64,000 nucleotides of DNA from Rhodococcus sp. B50 (GTDB lineage Bacteria; Actinomycetota; Actinomycetes; Mycobacteriales; Mycobacteriaceae): contig NZ_WPAG02000003.1 in the NCBI RefSeq assembly GCF_013602415.1, positions 310,001-374,000 of the forward strand, given 5' to 3'. Each line of letters opens with the position of its first letter. The stretch's first letter is position 1. Of the stretch, positions 63,646 to 64,000 are shown piece by piece. Position numbers and translations under genes: made by a program. The notes below the pieces were generated by a model. The model ran no database searches, was not told the origin of the DNA, and saw nothing but the letters and a program-made list of their open reading frames with translations.

Positions 63646-64000
63646 GTCACCAAATCGTTGCGTAACAACGTGTTCGGCTCGTTCACCAACACAACCCGTC
63701 GCCACCGGCCTCTTACAGTAAATCGCGCGTTCGAAAGCGTCGTGTCCTGAGCTCAACAAAGACGCGAGGACCCGCCTCATTGGCTCCCCACGATGGCCGT
63801 ACCGCTCAACTTCGGACGCCGAGTCCAGCCCGCCTCCCTCTGCAGCCGGCACGCCACTCGACATCGGCAGCCTCCCCCGTTCAGTGGGTGTGTGAGCGAT
63901 GGCCATGCCCCGCAACCGGATCAGACAACGACATAGCCGAGTTCGTGCGCCGCGGTATCAACGGCATCAGCCAGACCCGGATGCGACAGGGGAAGCGACA
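63646..64000. other. Unassigned right end of the window
   Basis: No supported gene. A minus-strand frame from 63915 runs into the VOC remnant (RFGDPESWPGVEF, ending at the TAG) and may contain its original N-terminus, but nothing upstream of that is recognisable. Confidence 0.3.

Noticed and set aside
1..64000. CRISPR arrays, tRNA or rRNA genes
   Set aside because: No regularly spaced repeats and no tRNA- or rRNA-like sequences were seen.

Overview
The window is high-GC actinobacterial DNA, most probably from a Rhodococcus close to R. rhodochrous. The main clue is at the left end: a cobalt-type nitrile hydratase cluster whose gene order and protein lengths (beta 226 aa, alpha 207 aa, NhlE 148 aa, cobalt permease 352 aa, amidase 515 aa with Asp191/Ser195) match what I recall of the low-molecular-mass nitrile hydratase (L-NHase) cluster of R. 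rhodochrous J1. All identifications come from reading the sequence; no database search was run.

Layout. 0.2-7.7 kb: nhlD and nhlC regulators, a 0.9-kb control region, then nhlB, nhlA, nhlE, nhlF and the amidase, i.e. nitrile to amide to acid plus cobalt uptake. 7.9-9.6 kb: a STAS-domain protein and a GH5-like lipoprotein. 10.5-53.6 kb: a large catabolic region bracketed by two almost identical NtrC/AcoR-type regulators lying as inverted repeats (10.9-12.7 kb plus strand, 50.1-51.9 kb minus strand). Between them are three type I Baeyer-Villiger monooxygenases (BVMOs), five acyl-CoA dehydrogenases, enoyl-CoA hydratases, an acyl-CoA ligase, an SMP-30-type lactonase, two HSL-type esterases, a methylmalonate-semialdehyde dehydrogenase, an iron alcohol dehydrogenase, an aldehyde dehydrogenase, a class III CoA-transferase and local TetR, LysR and IclR regulators. 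A second acyl-CoA ligase, an SMP-30 protein, a nitronate-monooxygenase-like protein and an enoyl-CoA hydratase follow at 52-56.6 kb.

Taken together the genes fit degradation of a cyclic or branched ketone: BVMO to lactone/ester, hydrolase to hydroxy acid, dehydrogenases to acid, CoA activation, then beta-oxidation ending in methylmalonate-semialdehyde/propionyl-CoA chemistry. The true substrate cannot be read from the sequence.

The most interesting unlabelled signal is an imperfect palindrome, TGTNGC-N6-GGACA, found by eye at eight places, all between 10.8 and 53.7 kb: next to both regulator copies, upstream of both copies of a duplicated YciI-like gene, upstream of a Dabb-domain/esterase pair and between a divergent ligase/lactonase pair. 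I propose it is the binding site of the duplicated regulator. A second signal is a roughly 230-bp non-coding repeat (13.9 and 45.8 kb) holding a hairpin with a compensatory base change.

57-64 kb is a decayed mobile zone: an IS110-type element next to a broken enoyl-CoA hydratase, a truncated and frameshifted IS256-type transposase, an intact HipB-HipA pair, and a MazF-like and a VOC-like pseudogene. A complete IS5-type element at 28.5-29.4 kb sits exactly at the stop codon of the methylmalonate-semialdehyde dehydrogenase gene and splits what was a two-gene operon.
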